64,000 nucleotides of DNA, from contig JBFHFS010000028.1 of the NCBI GenBank assembly GCA_041583495.1, positions 1 to 64,000 of the forward strand, written 5' to 3'. This stretch comes from JBFHFS01 sp041583495. Lineage in GTDB: Bacteria > Bacteroidota > Bacteroidia > Bacteroidales > Marinilabiliaceae. The translations under genes were made by a program, and so were the position numbers. The first letter of the stretch is position 1. Every line of letters starts with the position of its first letter. The notes beneath the pieces were generated by a model that had not been told where the DNA came from, did no database searches, and saw nothing but the letters and a program-made list of their open reading frames with translations. Positions 28,849-38,763 of this stretch are shown in pieces.

Positions 28849-31008
28849 ATGAACATCAAGAGACAACTGGTTCTTATTCTGGCGATCGTCCTTTGGGGAG
28901 GATGTCAACAAAAGCAGACGGAGAGCCAAAACCCCGGAAATGCAGAAATTGCAAAAAAAGTGGAATCTCTCATCAGTCAAATGACGCTGGAAGAGAAGAT
29001 CGCAGAGATGACACAGGATGTGCCGCCAAACAAAAGGCTGGGAATTCCTTTTATGAAGTTTGGTGAAGCCCTGCATGGCTTATGGTTCGACGGCGTTACG
29101 GTTTACCCTCAGGCCATTGCAATTGGATCTACCTGGGATCCGGAATTAATAAAAAAGATGGCTTCCCAAACCGCCATAGAAGCCCGCGCCCTGAATATTA
29201 CCCACTGCTATTCTCCTAACCTGGACGTGATATCGGGTGACCCAAGATACGGCAGAGTTGAAGAATCTTATGGAGAAGACCCCTACTTGGTGTCACGCCT
29301 GGGGGTTGCTTTTATTCAGGGAATTCAAGGGATGGGAGAACAACAATTTGATGAAAACCATATTATGGCAACGGCAAAGCATTTTGTTGGTTACCCCGAA
29401 AACCGTCGGGGCATTAATGCCGGTTTTAGCGATATGTCTGAGCGTCGTCTGCGCGAAGTGTACCTTCCACCCTTCGAGGCAGCAGTAAAAGAAGCCCAAA
29501 TTGGTTGTATCATGCCCGGACACCAGGATTTTAACGGGGTGCCTTGTCATATGAATTCATGGCTCCTTAATGACATTTTGCGAAAAGAGATTGGCTTTGA
29601 TGGGTTTATTGTTTCTGACAATAACGATGTGGGAAGACTTGAAACGATGCATTTCATTCCTGAGACCCGAACCCAGGCAGCCATTCTGGGACTTAAAGCT
29701 GGGGTTGACATGGATTTGGTACTGGATAAGTCACTCGAGCTATCCTCCTATCATTCGGCCATCTTAAAAGATACTTTGGAACAAAACCCCGACTTGATTA
29801 AATATATTGATCGCTCCGTTTCACGCATTTTAACAGCCAAATATAAGTTGGGTTTGTTTGGTTCTTCATCCAATGAACTTAAAAAAGATACCATTGTTAG
29901 TCGGGTTGAGCATCAGGACTTTGCTCAGGAAATGGCAGAAAAAGCCATTGTATTGCTAAAAAATGAAGATGATTTGTTACCGCTTAACCTGTCAAAGCTT
30001 AAGTCGCTAGCAGTTATTGGCCCCAATGCACATGAGCTTAAACCTAAAAGTGGCACCTACTCATTATTGGGTGGATATTCCGGCCTGCCCCCTTATTATG
30101 TCTCTGTTTTAGATGGATTAACTAAAAAAGCAGAGGGGAAAGTAAAAATAAATTATGCCCGGGGATGTGAGCTACAAGGAGAATCCAAAGCAGGTTTTTC
30201 ACAAGCCATAGCAGCCGCCAAACAATCCGATGCGGTAATCCTGGTGGTAGGAGGGTCGCGCAAAACCTGCGGGGAAGGCGCCGACCGTGACGATCTTGAT
30301 TTAACAGGTGTTCAGAATGAATTAGTGGAGGCCATTCATAAAACAGGCAAGCCCATAGTTGTGGTGCTTATTAATGGTCGTCCTTTAAGTATTAACTACA
30401 TTGCTGAGAACATACCTTCAGTTCTTGAAACATGGTATCTGGGAATGCGCTCTGGTGATGCGGTGGCAAATGTGATTTTTGGAGAGGTTAACCCGGGTGG
30501 AAAATTACCCGTCTCCTTTCCCCGCTCGGTTGGACAACTACCTGTCACCTATCTGGAGCGGCCCGACTTTGTGGGTCATGGCAAAGGTCAATACAAAAAC
30601 AGCGATAAATCTCCATTGTTCCCCTTTGGGTATGGCTTAAGTTATACTACTTTTGAGTATGGGACACCCGCATTGGCAAAATCGGTCATAAAGACAGGAG
30701 ATGCCACCACGGTGTCGGTGGATGTTACAAATACCGGGGGGCGGACAGGTGACGAAGTGGTACAAATGTATATACGCGACGATTATGCCTCTGTGGGTCG
30801 TTACTTAAAAATGCTGAAAGGATTTAAGCGTATTTCTCTTAAACCAGGTGAAACCAAAACGGTGGCGTTTGAATTAAATTCGGAGAATCTCGCCATTTTA
30901 ACACAAGACATGAAGAAGGTTGTAGAACCCGGAACATTCACGGTTTATGTCGGAGCTTCTTCTAGAAAAGATGATTTAAAGACGGTAACGCTTACGGTTG
31001 AAAAATAA
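28849..31008 (+). CDS. GH3 beta-glycosidase lipoprotein
   Basis: 719 residues from the ATG at 28849; upstream codons to 28756 are open but the lipoprotein signal (lipobox WGGC, Cys19) starts here. N-terminal TIM-like domain (about 35-350) with GRVEESYGEDP, KHFVGYPENRRG and predicted nucleophile Asp257 in GFIVSDNNDV. Alpha/beta sandwich domain (about 385-600), then a fibronectin-III-like domain (about 650-715, GDEVVQMYIRD). Could be beta-glucosidase, beta-xylosidase or beta-N-acetylglucosaminidase; the intact C-terminal domains argue against the NagZ type. Confidence 0.92.
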   Translation: MNIKRQLVLILAIVLWGGCQQKQTESQNPGNAEIAKKVESLISQMTLEEKIAEMTQDVPPNKRLGIPFMKFGEALHGLWFDGVTVYPQAIAIGSTWDPELIKKMASQTAIEARALNITHCYSPNLDVISGDPRYGRVEESYGEDPYLVSRLGVAFIQGIQGMGEQQFDENHIMATAKHFVGYPENRRGINAGFSDMSERRLREVYLPPFEAAVKEAQIGCIMPGHQDFNGVPCHMNSWLLNDILRKEIGFDGFIVSDNNDVGRLETMHFIPETRTQAAILGLKAGVDMDLVLDKSLELSSYHSAILKDTLEQNPDLIKYIDRSVSRILTAKYKLGLFGSSSNELKKDTIVSRVEHQDFAQEMAEKAIVLLKNEDDLLPLNLSKLKSLAVIGPNAHELKPKSGTYSLLGGYSGLPPYYVSVLDGLTKKAEGKVKINYARGCELQGESKAGFSQAIAAAKQSDAVILVVGGSRKTCGEGADRDDLDLTGVQNELVEAIHKTGKPIVVVLINGRPLSINYIAENIPSVLETWYLGMRSGDAVANVIFGEVNPGGKLPVSFPRSVGQLPVTYLERPDFVGHGKGQYKNSDKSPLFPFGYGLSYTTFEYGTPALAKSVIKTGDATTVSVDVTNTGGRTGDEVVQMYIRDDYASVGRYLKMLKGFKRISLKPGETKTVAFELNSENLAILTQDMKKVVEPGTFTVYVGASSRKDDLKTVTLTVEK

Positions 31009-31103
31009 CGTATGATGGAGGCCTCTTCGAAATTTTAAGAAGAATGGGCCTTCCGGAAAAACATATAAAATAATGACTCAATTTAATTTTTAACTTAAAC
31101 GAA

Positions 31104-32585
31104 ATGAACTTCAAAGCTTTATTATTTCTGTATTTTGTGGCGCTTCTTTCTGCCTGTTCAGTGGCAGAAAAACCAATTGAAAAGCCAAATATTGTTATCA
31201 TTCTGGCAGATGATTTGGGAAGTGGAGATGTAAATTGTTACAACGGGGATTCCAAAATTCCTACCCCGGCAATGGATAAGATTGCTGAGGAAGGGGTACG
31301 TTTTACAGACGCGCATACCAATTCGGCCGTTTGTACACCCACCCGCTATGGCATCATTACTGGTCAGTATTGCTGGCGCACACGCCTTAAGAAGGGCGTG
31401 TTAAACGGATTCAGCGAACATCTGATTGATCCTCAACGCACCACCATTGCCTCCTTGTTAAAACAAAACGGCTATTACACCACCGGCGTAGGGAAATGGC
31501 ACCTGGGAATGGACTTCGCCAAAGACACCGCCGGAGTTGTTGACTTCGCCGGGAAAATTCAAAACAGTCCTAATGTAAATGGCTTCGATTATTTCTATGG
31601 CATTTCGGCATCGCTCGATTTTCCGCCCTACGTGTACATCGAAAACGACCATTTCACGCAGGTGCCTACGCAAATACAACCCTATCAGGATTTCCCGAGG
31701 TATTTAAGGAAAGGCGACAAAGCCGAAAATTTTGATTTTGAAACCGCCTGGGAAAACCTGCTCAATAAAGCCGAAAATATAATCGACAACCGACCTGCCG
31801 ACAAGCCGTTGTTTATGTATTTTGCCTTGCCGGCGCCTCACAAACCCGTATGGCCCGATGTTCGTTTTGTAGGAACAACAGACCTGGGTCCTTATGGCGA
31901 TTTTGTTCATCAAACCGATTTTGTTATTGGCCAAATAACCGAAAAACTAAAAGCTGCCGGGATGGAAGATAATACTTTGCTGATGGTAACATCCGACAAT
32001 GGCTCGTTTATGTACCGTTTGGATGAAAAGGCAAAAGGAGACCATTTAAACGATTCTTCGATTCAGGGATACTACGCCAAAAATCATACGGCCAACTACA
32101 TCTACCGCGGCACAAAAACCGATATTTGGGAAGGCGGACACCGGGTGCCTTTTTTAGTTCGCTGGCCCGCCGCCATCAAAAAAGGACAGGTGAAAGAGCA
32201 AACCATTTGTACCACTGATTTTCTGGCGACCTTCGCCGACTTAATGAATGTGTCGCTTTCCGAAAATGAAGGCGAAGACAGCTTTAGCTTCCTCCCCTTA
32301 TTGCAGGAAAACGATGATGCCTATTCACGTGCACCAATTGTTAATCACTCAGTTAGCGGAACCTTTGCCATCCGAAATGGCAATTACAAACTGGTATTGG
32401 GCAGTGGGTCCGGCGGCCGTGAAACCCCAAGAGGAAATGCCTGGGAAAAACCCTATACTATGTTTGAATTGGGTACGGACATCTCAGAGACTTCGGATAT
32501 TATTGATCAAAACCAGGAACTGGCCAAATCAATGGAAGAGACCATAAAAAAAATAATTGAATCGGGAACAAGTAAAAATTTATAA
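31104..32585 (+). CDS. Arylsulfatase A-like Cys-type sulfatase lipoprotein
   Basis: 493 residues. Lipobox Cys18 (LSAC). Metal site Asp36-Asp37 in ILADDLGSGD, signature CTPTRYGIITG with formylglycine Cys77, GVGKWHLGMDF, VTSDNGS, and IWEGGHRVPFLVRWP before the C-terminal subdomain. The closest general class is arylsulfatase A/N-acetylgalactosamine-6-sulfatase-like. It ends one base before the ATG of the GH95 gene, so the two are translationally coupled and probably act on the same side chain. Confidence 0.92.
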   Translation: MNFKALLFLYFVALLSACSVAEKPIEKPNIVIILADDLGSGDVNCYNGDSKIPTPAMDKIAEEGVRFTDAHTNSAVCTPTRYGIITGQYCWRTRLKKGVLNGFSEHLIDPQRTTIASLLKQNGYYTTGVGKWHLGMDFAKDTAGVVDFAGKIQNSPNVNGFDYFYGISASLDFPPYVYIENDHFTQVPTQIQPYQDFPRYLRKGDKAENFDFETAWENLLNKAENIIDNRPADKPLFMYFALPAPHKPVWPDVRFVGTTDLGPYGDFVHQTDFVIGQITEKLKAAGMEDNTLLMVTSDNGSFMYRLDEKAKGDHLNDSSIQGYYAKNHTANYIYRGTKTDIWEGGHRVPFLVRWPAAIKKGQVKEQTICTTDFLATFADLMNVSLSENEGEDSFSFLPLLQENDDAYSRAPIVNHSVSGTFAIRNGNYKLVLGSGSGGRETPRGNAWEKPYTMFELGTDISETSDIIDQNQELAKSMEETIKKIIESGTSKNL

Positions 32586-32586
32586 G

Positions 32587-34929
32587 ATGAATAAAGGAAT
32601 AACTGCAATAATTATCATTGCCTTAAGTCTGATTACCGTAATATCAGAGGCTCAGGAAAAAAAACTGTGGTATAATCAGCCAGCCGAAAAATGGATGGAA
32701 GCCCTTCCGGTAGGCAATGGGCGCCTGGGCGCTATGGTCTTTGGCGGAATTGAAAAAGAAACCATTCAGCTGAACGAAGAATCGGTATGGGCCGGGCCTC
32801 CGGTTCCTGAAGACCGTGAAGGAGCCTGGAAATCAATAGAAAAAGCGCGTGAGGCGATTTTCAATGGCAACTATGTGGAATCGGACAGCATTATGCAAGC
32901 CGATGTGCTTTCCCCCCGGATTGCCCCGAGAAGTTACCAAACACTGGGTGATCTGAATTTGGATTTTCAGTTGGATGGTGAAGCCACCGATTATAGACGA
33001 GAACTGGACCTGGACAAAGCCATCGCTAAAACCTCCTTTTCGATAAAGGGAGTGACGTATACCCGCGAGGTATTTTCAAGCCCTGTCGACCAGGTGATTG
33101 TGGTTACACTCACGGCTGACAAGCCAAAGTCTATAAGCGTTAATCTGGGCTTAGACCGTCCTGCTGATTTTGAAGTAGCTACCCTTGGTAAAGATAAAAT
33201 TATGATGTTTGGGCAGGCCGGCCATAATGGCAAACATCTGGGGGTGAAATACGAAACCCAGTTATTGGTCCTTCCTAAAGGCGGAAAAACGATGGCTGTA
33301 AATGGCCAGATAGAAGTTAGCAATGCCAATTCGGTCATCTTATTGCTTTCGGCCGCTACCGATTACAATGCCGACGAGCCTTATTCTCCGCTGCAACATA
33401 ATCTTTCGGAGGTTTGCGCAAAACAATTAAAAGCGGTTTCGAAAAAGTCAATCGAAAAAATTGTTGCCGATCATCAAAACGAGCACCAACGATTGTTTCA
33501 CAGGGTAGAGCTTGACCTTGGAGATACGACCAATAGCAATTTACCAACTGACCAACGTTTGGAAGCCGTCAAACAAGGGGCTGACGATGCCGGGTTAATG
33601 GCCCTGTTCTTCCAATATGGCCGGTACCTGCTTATATCCTCATCGAGGCCGGGAAACCTGCCTGCCAACCTGCAGGGCATTTGGAACAACAACCTGAACG
33701 CACCCTGGAACAGTGATTTTCATACCAATATCAATTTTCAGATGAATTACTGGCCCGTGGAAATTTGTAACCTTAGCGAGTGCCACGAACCCTTTTTCGA
33801 TCTCCTGGAAGATCTGGTTAAACCCGGCAAAAAAACCGCCAGGGACGTCTACAATTGCGATGGATTTGTAGTGCACCACACGACCGACGTCTGGCATTGG
33901 ACCACCCCAATCGGAAAGGTTCAGTATGGTATGTGGCCCTTTGGCTCGGCCTGGTGTACGCAACATTTCATGGAGCACTACCGATTCACCGGCGACAAAG
34001 AGTTTTTGGCCAACCAGGCTTATCCGATCATAAAAGAATCGTGCAAATTTTTACTCGATTGGTTAACCGTTGACCCACGTTCCGGAAAACTGGTCTCAGG
34101 ACCCTCAACCTCACCCGAGAATAAATTTTATGCCCCTGGAACCGATAAGAAATTTGTAAACCTGGACATGGGTAATGCCATGGACCAGGAAATAATCTGG
34201 GACAATTTCACCAATTTGCTGGAAGCTGCCGACATCCTCGACATTAACGATGATTTTGTGGCTGAAGTGAAAACGGCGCTGGCCAACCTGGCCCTTCCAA
34301 AAATTGGCTCCGATGGCCGCCTGATGGAGTGGTCCCAGGAATTTGAAGAAGTGGATCCCGGGCACCGCCACATGAGCCACCTGTTTGGCTTGTACCCCGG
34401 AAAACAATTCAATGAAAGAGAAACGCCATTTATGATTGATGCCATTAACCGCAGCATCGACGGACGGCTGGAGCACGGTGGCGGACACACGGGCTGGAGC
34501 AGAGCCTGGATCATTAACTTTTTTGCCCGTTTGCAGGATTCAGATAAAGCTTATGAGAATTTGAAGGCCTTGTTTCAAAAATCTATGGCCGACAATTTGT
34601 TCGACATGCACCCACCTTTCCAGATTGACGGTAATTTTGGCGGAACGGCAGGATTGGCCGAAATGCTGGTGCAAAGTCACCTCAAAGACGAAAAGGGGCA
34701 AACCCTTATTCATCTGCTGCCGGCATTACCTTCTGTTTGGCAAACGGGACATGTCAAAGGATTATGTACACGAGGTGGTTTTACCCTGGACATGAAATGG
34801 GCGCAGGGCCAACTCGAGAGTGCCGTTATTTCATCGAAAAATGGGGGATCGTGCAAGGTCCGGGTCGGGAACAAAACCATTGACCTTACCTTGGAAGCCG
34901 GAGAAAAACACACCATGAGTAATCTATAA
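32587..34929 (+). CDS. GH95 alpha-L-fucosidase / alpha-L-galactosidase
   Basis: 780 residues from the ATG at 32587. Sec signal peptide (hydrophobic 5-19, cleavage around SEAQ). N-terminal beta domain (about 25-280, WMEALPVGNGRLGAM), (alpha/alpha)6 barrel (about 295-690) and a C-terminal beta domain. Catalytic region motifs are all present: Asn381-x-Asn383 in HTNINFQMNYW, Glu511 in TSPENKF, GHRHMSHLFGLYPG, and Asp681 in QIDGNFGGTAG. GH95 inverts at alpha-1,2-L-fucosyl or L-galactosyl ends; the two activities cannot be told apart by eye. Confidence 0.92.
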   Translation: MNKGITAIIIIALSLITVISEAQEKKLWYNQPAEKWMEALPVGNGRLGAMVFGGIEKETIQLNEESVWAGPPVPEDREGAWKSIEKAREAIFNGNYVESDSIMQADVLSPRIAPRSYQTLGDLNLDFQLDGEATDYRRELDLDKAIAKTSFSIKGVTYTREVFSSPVDQVIVVTLTADKPKSISVNLGLDRPADFEVATLGKDKIMMFGQAGHNGKHLGVKYETQLLVLPKGGKTMAVNGQIEVSNANSVILLLSAATDYNADEPYSPLQHNLSEVCAKQLKAVSKKSIEKIVADHQNEHQRLFHRVELDLGDTTNSNLPTDQRLEAVKQGADDAGLMALFFQYGRYLLISSSRPGNLPANLQGIWNNNLNAPWNSDFHTNINFQMNYWPVEICNLSECHEPFFDLLEDLVKPGKKTARDVYNCDGFVVHHTTDVWHWTTPIGKVQYGMWPFGSAWCTQHFMEHYRFTGDKEFLANQAYPIIKESCKFLLDWLTVDPRSGKLVSGPSTSPENKFYAPGTDKKFVNLDMGNAMDQEIIWDNFTNLLEAADILDINDDFVAEVKTALANLALPKIGSDGRLMEWSQEFEEVDPGHRHMSHLFGLYPGKQFNERETPFMIDAINRSIDGRLEHGGGHTGWSRAWIINFFARLQDSDKAYENLKALFQKSMADNLFDMHPPFQIDGNFGGTAGLAEMLVQSHLKDEKGQTLIHLLPALPSVWQTGHVKGLCTRGGFTLDMKWAQGQLESAVISSKNGGSCKVRVGNKTIDLTLEAGEKHTMSNL

Positions 34930-35282
34930 TACCTGTGCTCCTCATTGGGATTGGAAACTAAAGTCCAACGTTTCATCGCCTGATCCGTCAAGCCTGTAAC
35001 CACTAATTAGAGTCGGTCTATAAAGTCCAACTTCTGCGTTACGCTTGCTCTCAAAATGGTTCCCGAATTAAGTTCGGGACAAGCTATCCCGTTTATGCTT
35101 TTGTAAGGTTTTTAAATAAAAACCTTACAAAAGCTATTACGGGACTCACATTTTTCGAGCTTGTGCTTCCGCTAGCGCCTCCGCAGACGTAGCTTTTGCG
35201 CTCGCGGACGCAAGCCTGGAATTTGAACTTTCTAGCTCAAACTCTCGACTATATGAAAAGGTATTAATTAAGAATTTAAAAC
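34930..35282. other. Hairpin- and repeat-rich intergenic region between the GH95 genes
   Basis: 353 bases. It holds TCCCGAA/TTCGGGA arms at 35061-35079, an 18-bp-arm palindrome at 35097-35134 nested in outer TCCCGT/ACGGGA arms, and a GC-rich stretch at about 35155-35215. Read on the minus strand, that stretch gives a low-complexity Ala/Ser/Lys/Glu-rich peptide (SASAKATSAEALAEA). This looks like an intergenic repeat family rather than a gene. Confidence 0.6.
35097..35134. repeat. Long perfect palindrome
   Basis: Two 18-base arms (GCTTTTGTAAGGTTTTTA and its complement) around a two-base loop. Could fold into a very stable hairpin and act as a transcription stop or RNA processing site; it is flanked by other inverted arms. 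Confidence 0.8.
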
Positions 35283-37700
35283 GTGAAAAAATTAAATTCC
35301 ATCGTTTTCTTTCTTTTGGCCACCCTGTTTCTGTTGTCATGCAACAAAAGCCAAAAACCAATAGGAAACAGCAACCTGAAATTATGGTATGAAACGCCTG
35401 CCCAAAAATGGACCGATGCTTTTCCGCTGGGAAATGGGCATCTGGCGGCCATGTGTTTTGGCGGCACCGACCTGGAACGTTTCCAGCTAAATGAAGAAAG
35501 CTTGTGGGCGGGATGCCAAACCAATCCCTTTGCGGATAACTACAGGGAGAACCTGACCAAACTGCAAATGATGGTTCTGGCCGGGGAATTTGAGAAAGCA
35601 AATGACTTCGGCATTGCCAACATGACCGCCAGTCCAACCTCGTTTCGTTCGTATGAGCCTTTGGCCGATCTGCTTATTCAATTCAAGGATACTGAATCCG
35701 TTTCCAACTATAAACGCGAATTGGACTTGTCAACCGGGATTTGCCGGGTGAGCTACAAAGTCGGAGATTCTGAGATGGTTCGTGAAGCATTTATCTCGGC
35801 GGTGGATGATCTGCTTTGCATACGGCTTTCGGCAAAAGGATCCGGCAAAATAAATTGCAACCTTGCAATGACGCGTCAAAAAGATGCCTCCATAACTGCC
35901 TTGCCCAATGGGAAGCTAAATATGAACGGACAGATCGTGGACATTGAGGCCCCCGAAGGATACGACGACAATGCCGGCGGGTCGGGCCCGGGAGGGAAAC
36001 ACATGCGTTTCGCATCCCGCCTGCAAAGTAAAATTTCAGGAGGAACCATTCAGCCCGATTCGAACCGGTTGGTTATTGAAAATGCAGAAGAAGTGGTTCT
36101 CCTCTTTTCGGCCGCCACCGATTACAACCTCTCATTGCTCAATTTTGACCCATCGATTGACCCGGGGATGAAGGCGGAGAAAATATTGAAAAAGGTTCAG
36201 AACCACTCGTGGAACCAGTTAAAAGAGGCCCACCTATCAGACCACAGCTCAATCTTCAACCGCGTAAGCCTCGACCTGGGCCCTTCCCCCAACGACACCC
36301 TGCCCACCGACCAGCGCCTGGCAGCCCTGAAAAAGGGGGATAAGGATCCCGGATTAGCCGTTCAACTGTTTCAGTTTGGGCGCTACCTGTTGATGAACAG
36401 CTCACGCACTCCCGCCATTCTGCCCGCCAACCTGCAGGGCAAATGGAGCGAGAAATTGTGGGCCCCCTGGGAGGCCGATTATCATCTGAACGTCAATCTT
36501 CAGATGAACTATTGGCCGGCCGATGCCACCAACTTAACCGAAACCATTGACCCTTTAATAAACTGGTTCGAACAGATAACCGAGGTGAGCAAACCCCTGG
36601 CTAAAGAGATGTACGGTGCCGGCGGATGGTTTTCTTTTCATGCCTCGAACCCCTTTGGGCGGGTCACCCCCTCGGCTTCTTCGCTTAGCTCACAGTTCAA
36701 TAATGGCGTACTCGACCCCCTTCCGGGTGCATGGATGGTTATGAACCTTTGGGATCACTATGAGTTTTCTCAGGACAAGCAATTCTTGAAGCAAAGACTG
36801 TATCCTTTATTAAGCGGGGCCAGTGAATTCATTCTGGATGTATTGGTTCCCGATTCGAATGGCCAACTCCATTTTGTGCCATCGACCTCACCCGAAAACC
36901 AATACCTGGATCCGGCAACCGGTAAGATGATGCGGATAACCTCTACCTCTACCTACCACCTGTCCATCATAAAAGCCCTTTTTAAAGCCACCTCAGAGGC
37001 TGCTGCTATCCTCAACACCAACGATGAGATAGTGCAAAGAATAGCCGCCGCCCAACAAGCACTGCCCGATTTTCTGATCGACAATCATGGCCGAATCACT
37101 GAATGGCGCGAAGAACGCGTTGAAAAAGAGCCTGGTCACCGACATCTTTCTCACCTGCTGGGGGTATTCCCATTCTCACTGATAACACCCGATAAACCTG
37201 AGCTTTTTGAAGCGGCCAGGCAGACTTTAGCCTGGCGCGAACAAAACGGCCATGGAGGAATGGGCTGGGCTCATGCACATGCGTTGTTAATGCATGCCAG
37301 GTTTCTCGAGGGGCAGAAAGCCTTTAAAAGCCTTAACACCCTTCTAACCCAGGGGAAAAAAAGCAACCTGATGAACACCATCGGTCCTTTTCAAATAGAT
37401 GGAAATCTTGGCGCGACGGCCGGAATCGCAGAGATGCTGATTCAAAGTCACCTCAAAGACGAAAACGGCCATTTCATCATTCAGTTACTCCCGGCATTAC
37501 CTGCCAACTGGCCAAAGGGCAGTTTCCGGGGTTTATGCACCCGTGGTGGATTCGAAGTGGATTTAAGATGGGATAAGGGGCAGATTAAAACGGCTGTCAT
37601 CTCATCCAAAAAAGGAGGCTCCTGCAAAGTGCGTTTCCAGGATAAAACAATTGATGTATCTTTAACGGCAGGAGAAAGAAAAGAAATATCCGGGATCTGA
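35283..37700 (+). CDS. GH95 glycosidase lipoprotein (second paralogue)
   Basis: 805 residues from a GTG at 35283. Lipobox Cys20 (FLLSC), so membrane-anchored, whereas the first GH95 is a Sec protein. Motifs: AFPLGNGHLAAMCFGG, DYHLNVNLQMNYWPAD (Asn-x-Asn pair), STSPENQY, GHRHLSHLLGVFP and FQIDGNLGATAGIAEML. Inside the barrel an insert rich in Ser (FGRVTPSASSLSSQ) replaces the His/Trp-rich DVWHWTTPIG of the other copy, close to the expected substrate site, suggesting different specificity (for example L-galactose against L-fucose). A terminator-like hairpin follows. Confidence 0.9.
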   Translation: MKKLNSIVFFLLATLFLLSCNKSQKPIGNSNLKLWYETPAQKWTDAFPLGNGHLAAMCFGGTDLERFQLNEESLWAGCQTNPFADNYRENLTKLQMMVLAGEFEKANDFGIANMTASPTSFRSYEPLADLLIQFKDTESVSNYKRELDLSTGICRVSYKVGDSEMVREAFISAVDDLLCIRLSAKGSGKINCNLAMTRQKDASITALPNGKLNMNGQIVDIEAPEGYDDNAGGSGPGGKHMRFASRLQSKISGGTIQPDSNRLVIENAEEVVLLFSAATDYNLSLLNFDPSIDPGMKAEKILKKVQNHSWNQLKEAHLSDHSSIFNRVSLDLGPSPNDTLPTDQRLAALKKGDKDPGLAVQLFQFGRYLLMNSSRTPAILPANLQGKWSEKLWAPWEADYHLNVNLQMNYWPADATNLTETIDPLINWFEQITEVSKPLAKEMYGAGGWFSFHASNPFGRVTPSASSLSSQFNNGVLDPLPGAWMVMNLWDHYEFSQDKQFLKQRLYPLLSGASEFILDVLVPDSNGQLHFVPSTSPENQYLDPATGKMMRITSTSTYHLSIIKALFKATSEAAAILNTNDEIVQRIAAAQQALPDFLIDNHGRITEWREERVEKEPGHRHLSHLLGVFPFSLITPDKPELFEAARQTLAWREQNGHGGMGWAHAHALLMHARFLEGQKAFKSLNTLLTQGKKSNLMNTIGPFQIDGNLGATAGIAEMLIQSHLKDENGHFIIQLLPALPANWPKGSFRGLCTRGGFEVDLRWDKGQIKTAVISSKKGGSCKVRFQDKTIDVSLTAGERKEISGI

Positions 37701-37733
37701 TACCTCATCAGCACCAAACAAACAGCCAAACAG

Positions 37734-37759
37734 CAATCCCGTTTTTGTTTGCGGGATTG
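37734..37759 (+). terminator. Terminator-like hairpin after GH95
   Basis: CAATCCCG (37734-37741) pairs with CGGGATTG (37752-37759); outer CAGCAC/GTGCTG arms extend it. The T tract (ATGTTTTATT) is weak. Confidence 0.45.
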
Positions 37760-37795
37760 ATGTTTTATTCGTGCTGACCAATAAAACAACTGATT

Positions 37796-38763
37796 ATGAA
37801 TACCTTATCACGCAAGACCGCAAGCCTTGTTCAATCTATACAAATCAGGTTACTGGGACTCTCCCTGGTCTTGTTCCTGGGAACCACCAATATCAGGGCC
37901 CAGGCCTCTAACCAACCCACATGGGATGGGGTTGATGTAGGCATAGCCATTTTTGATATATGGTGGGCTACCATTGCCTCGACTACCTGGCACGCGACCT
38001 TTATCCTGCCTGGCAAAACCTGGTCTCTAAAGTGCCCGTCTATGCCACCTGGGACGACCACGATTACTTTAAGGACGATGGCTGGAACGTGCCTGAAGGA
38101 TTTACCGATCAAGACAAAATAAATGTCTGGAACGTCTTCAAAAACGCATGGGTTAACCCTTCCTATGGCTTTGGGGAGGAAGGCAAAGGCGTATTTCTAA
38201 GAACCCGCGTGGGCGCAGCCGACATATTAATGTTAGACAACCGCTACTTCAGGGAAAAAGGCTTCCTATTGGGAAAAGAACAAACCGAATGGTTCAAAAA
38301 TCAACTTTTGGATTGCATGGGCCCTTTCATCATCGTTTCGTGCGGAACCATGTTCAGCAATTATGTCTCCAAAGGAAAAGATTCGTGGGGAGCTTTCAGC
38401 CCGGAGGTAAGGGAAGAGATCTTTGAGTTGGTGGAAGAAAATAACATCTCGGGTGTGTTGCTCATCTCCGGAGACCGCCACGGGGCCAGAGGTTTTAAAA
38501 TCCCCAGACCTTCGGGATTCAACTTTTATGAGTTTGGAGCCGCAAGCCTGGGCGGCCTGGGGGGCCAACCCGACACAACACCTGCCTGGAAAGAGGTACA
38601 ACTCTACGGAACGTCAAAGGTTTTTGCCTTCGGCGAATTTACCTTCAACACAAAACTCCAGGATCCTACGGTGACTTTCCGACTGATACAGGATACCGGA
38701 AAAGAAATATATTCTTTGGAACTGAAGAAAAGCCAGCTGACACCAGCCAATTTCAAAAAATAA
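37796..38763 (+). pseudogene. PhoD-like phosphatase/phosphodiesterase, internally deleted and frameshifted
   Basis: A good Sec signal peptide (MNTLSRKTAS, LGLSLVLFLG, ending IRAQ) and the start of the mature protein (TWDGVDVGIAIFDIWWA) lie in one frame from 37796. The rest, from about 37960 to 38763, lies in another frame and holds VPVYATWDDHDYFKDD, ADILMLDNRYFR and SGDRHGARGF, hallmarks of PhoD-type metallophosphatases. The normal stretch between them with the first metal ligands (GDNxY-type) is missing. The coding frame of the second part has a stop (37954-37956) just before 37960. The product would lack a signal or a metal site, so I call it broken. Confidence 0.7.

Noticed and set aside
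35146..35637. 163-codon minus-strand frame
   Set aside because: Antisense to the GH95 gene and running into the repeat block; its Ala/Ser-rich end is the intergenic repeat.
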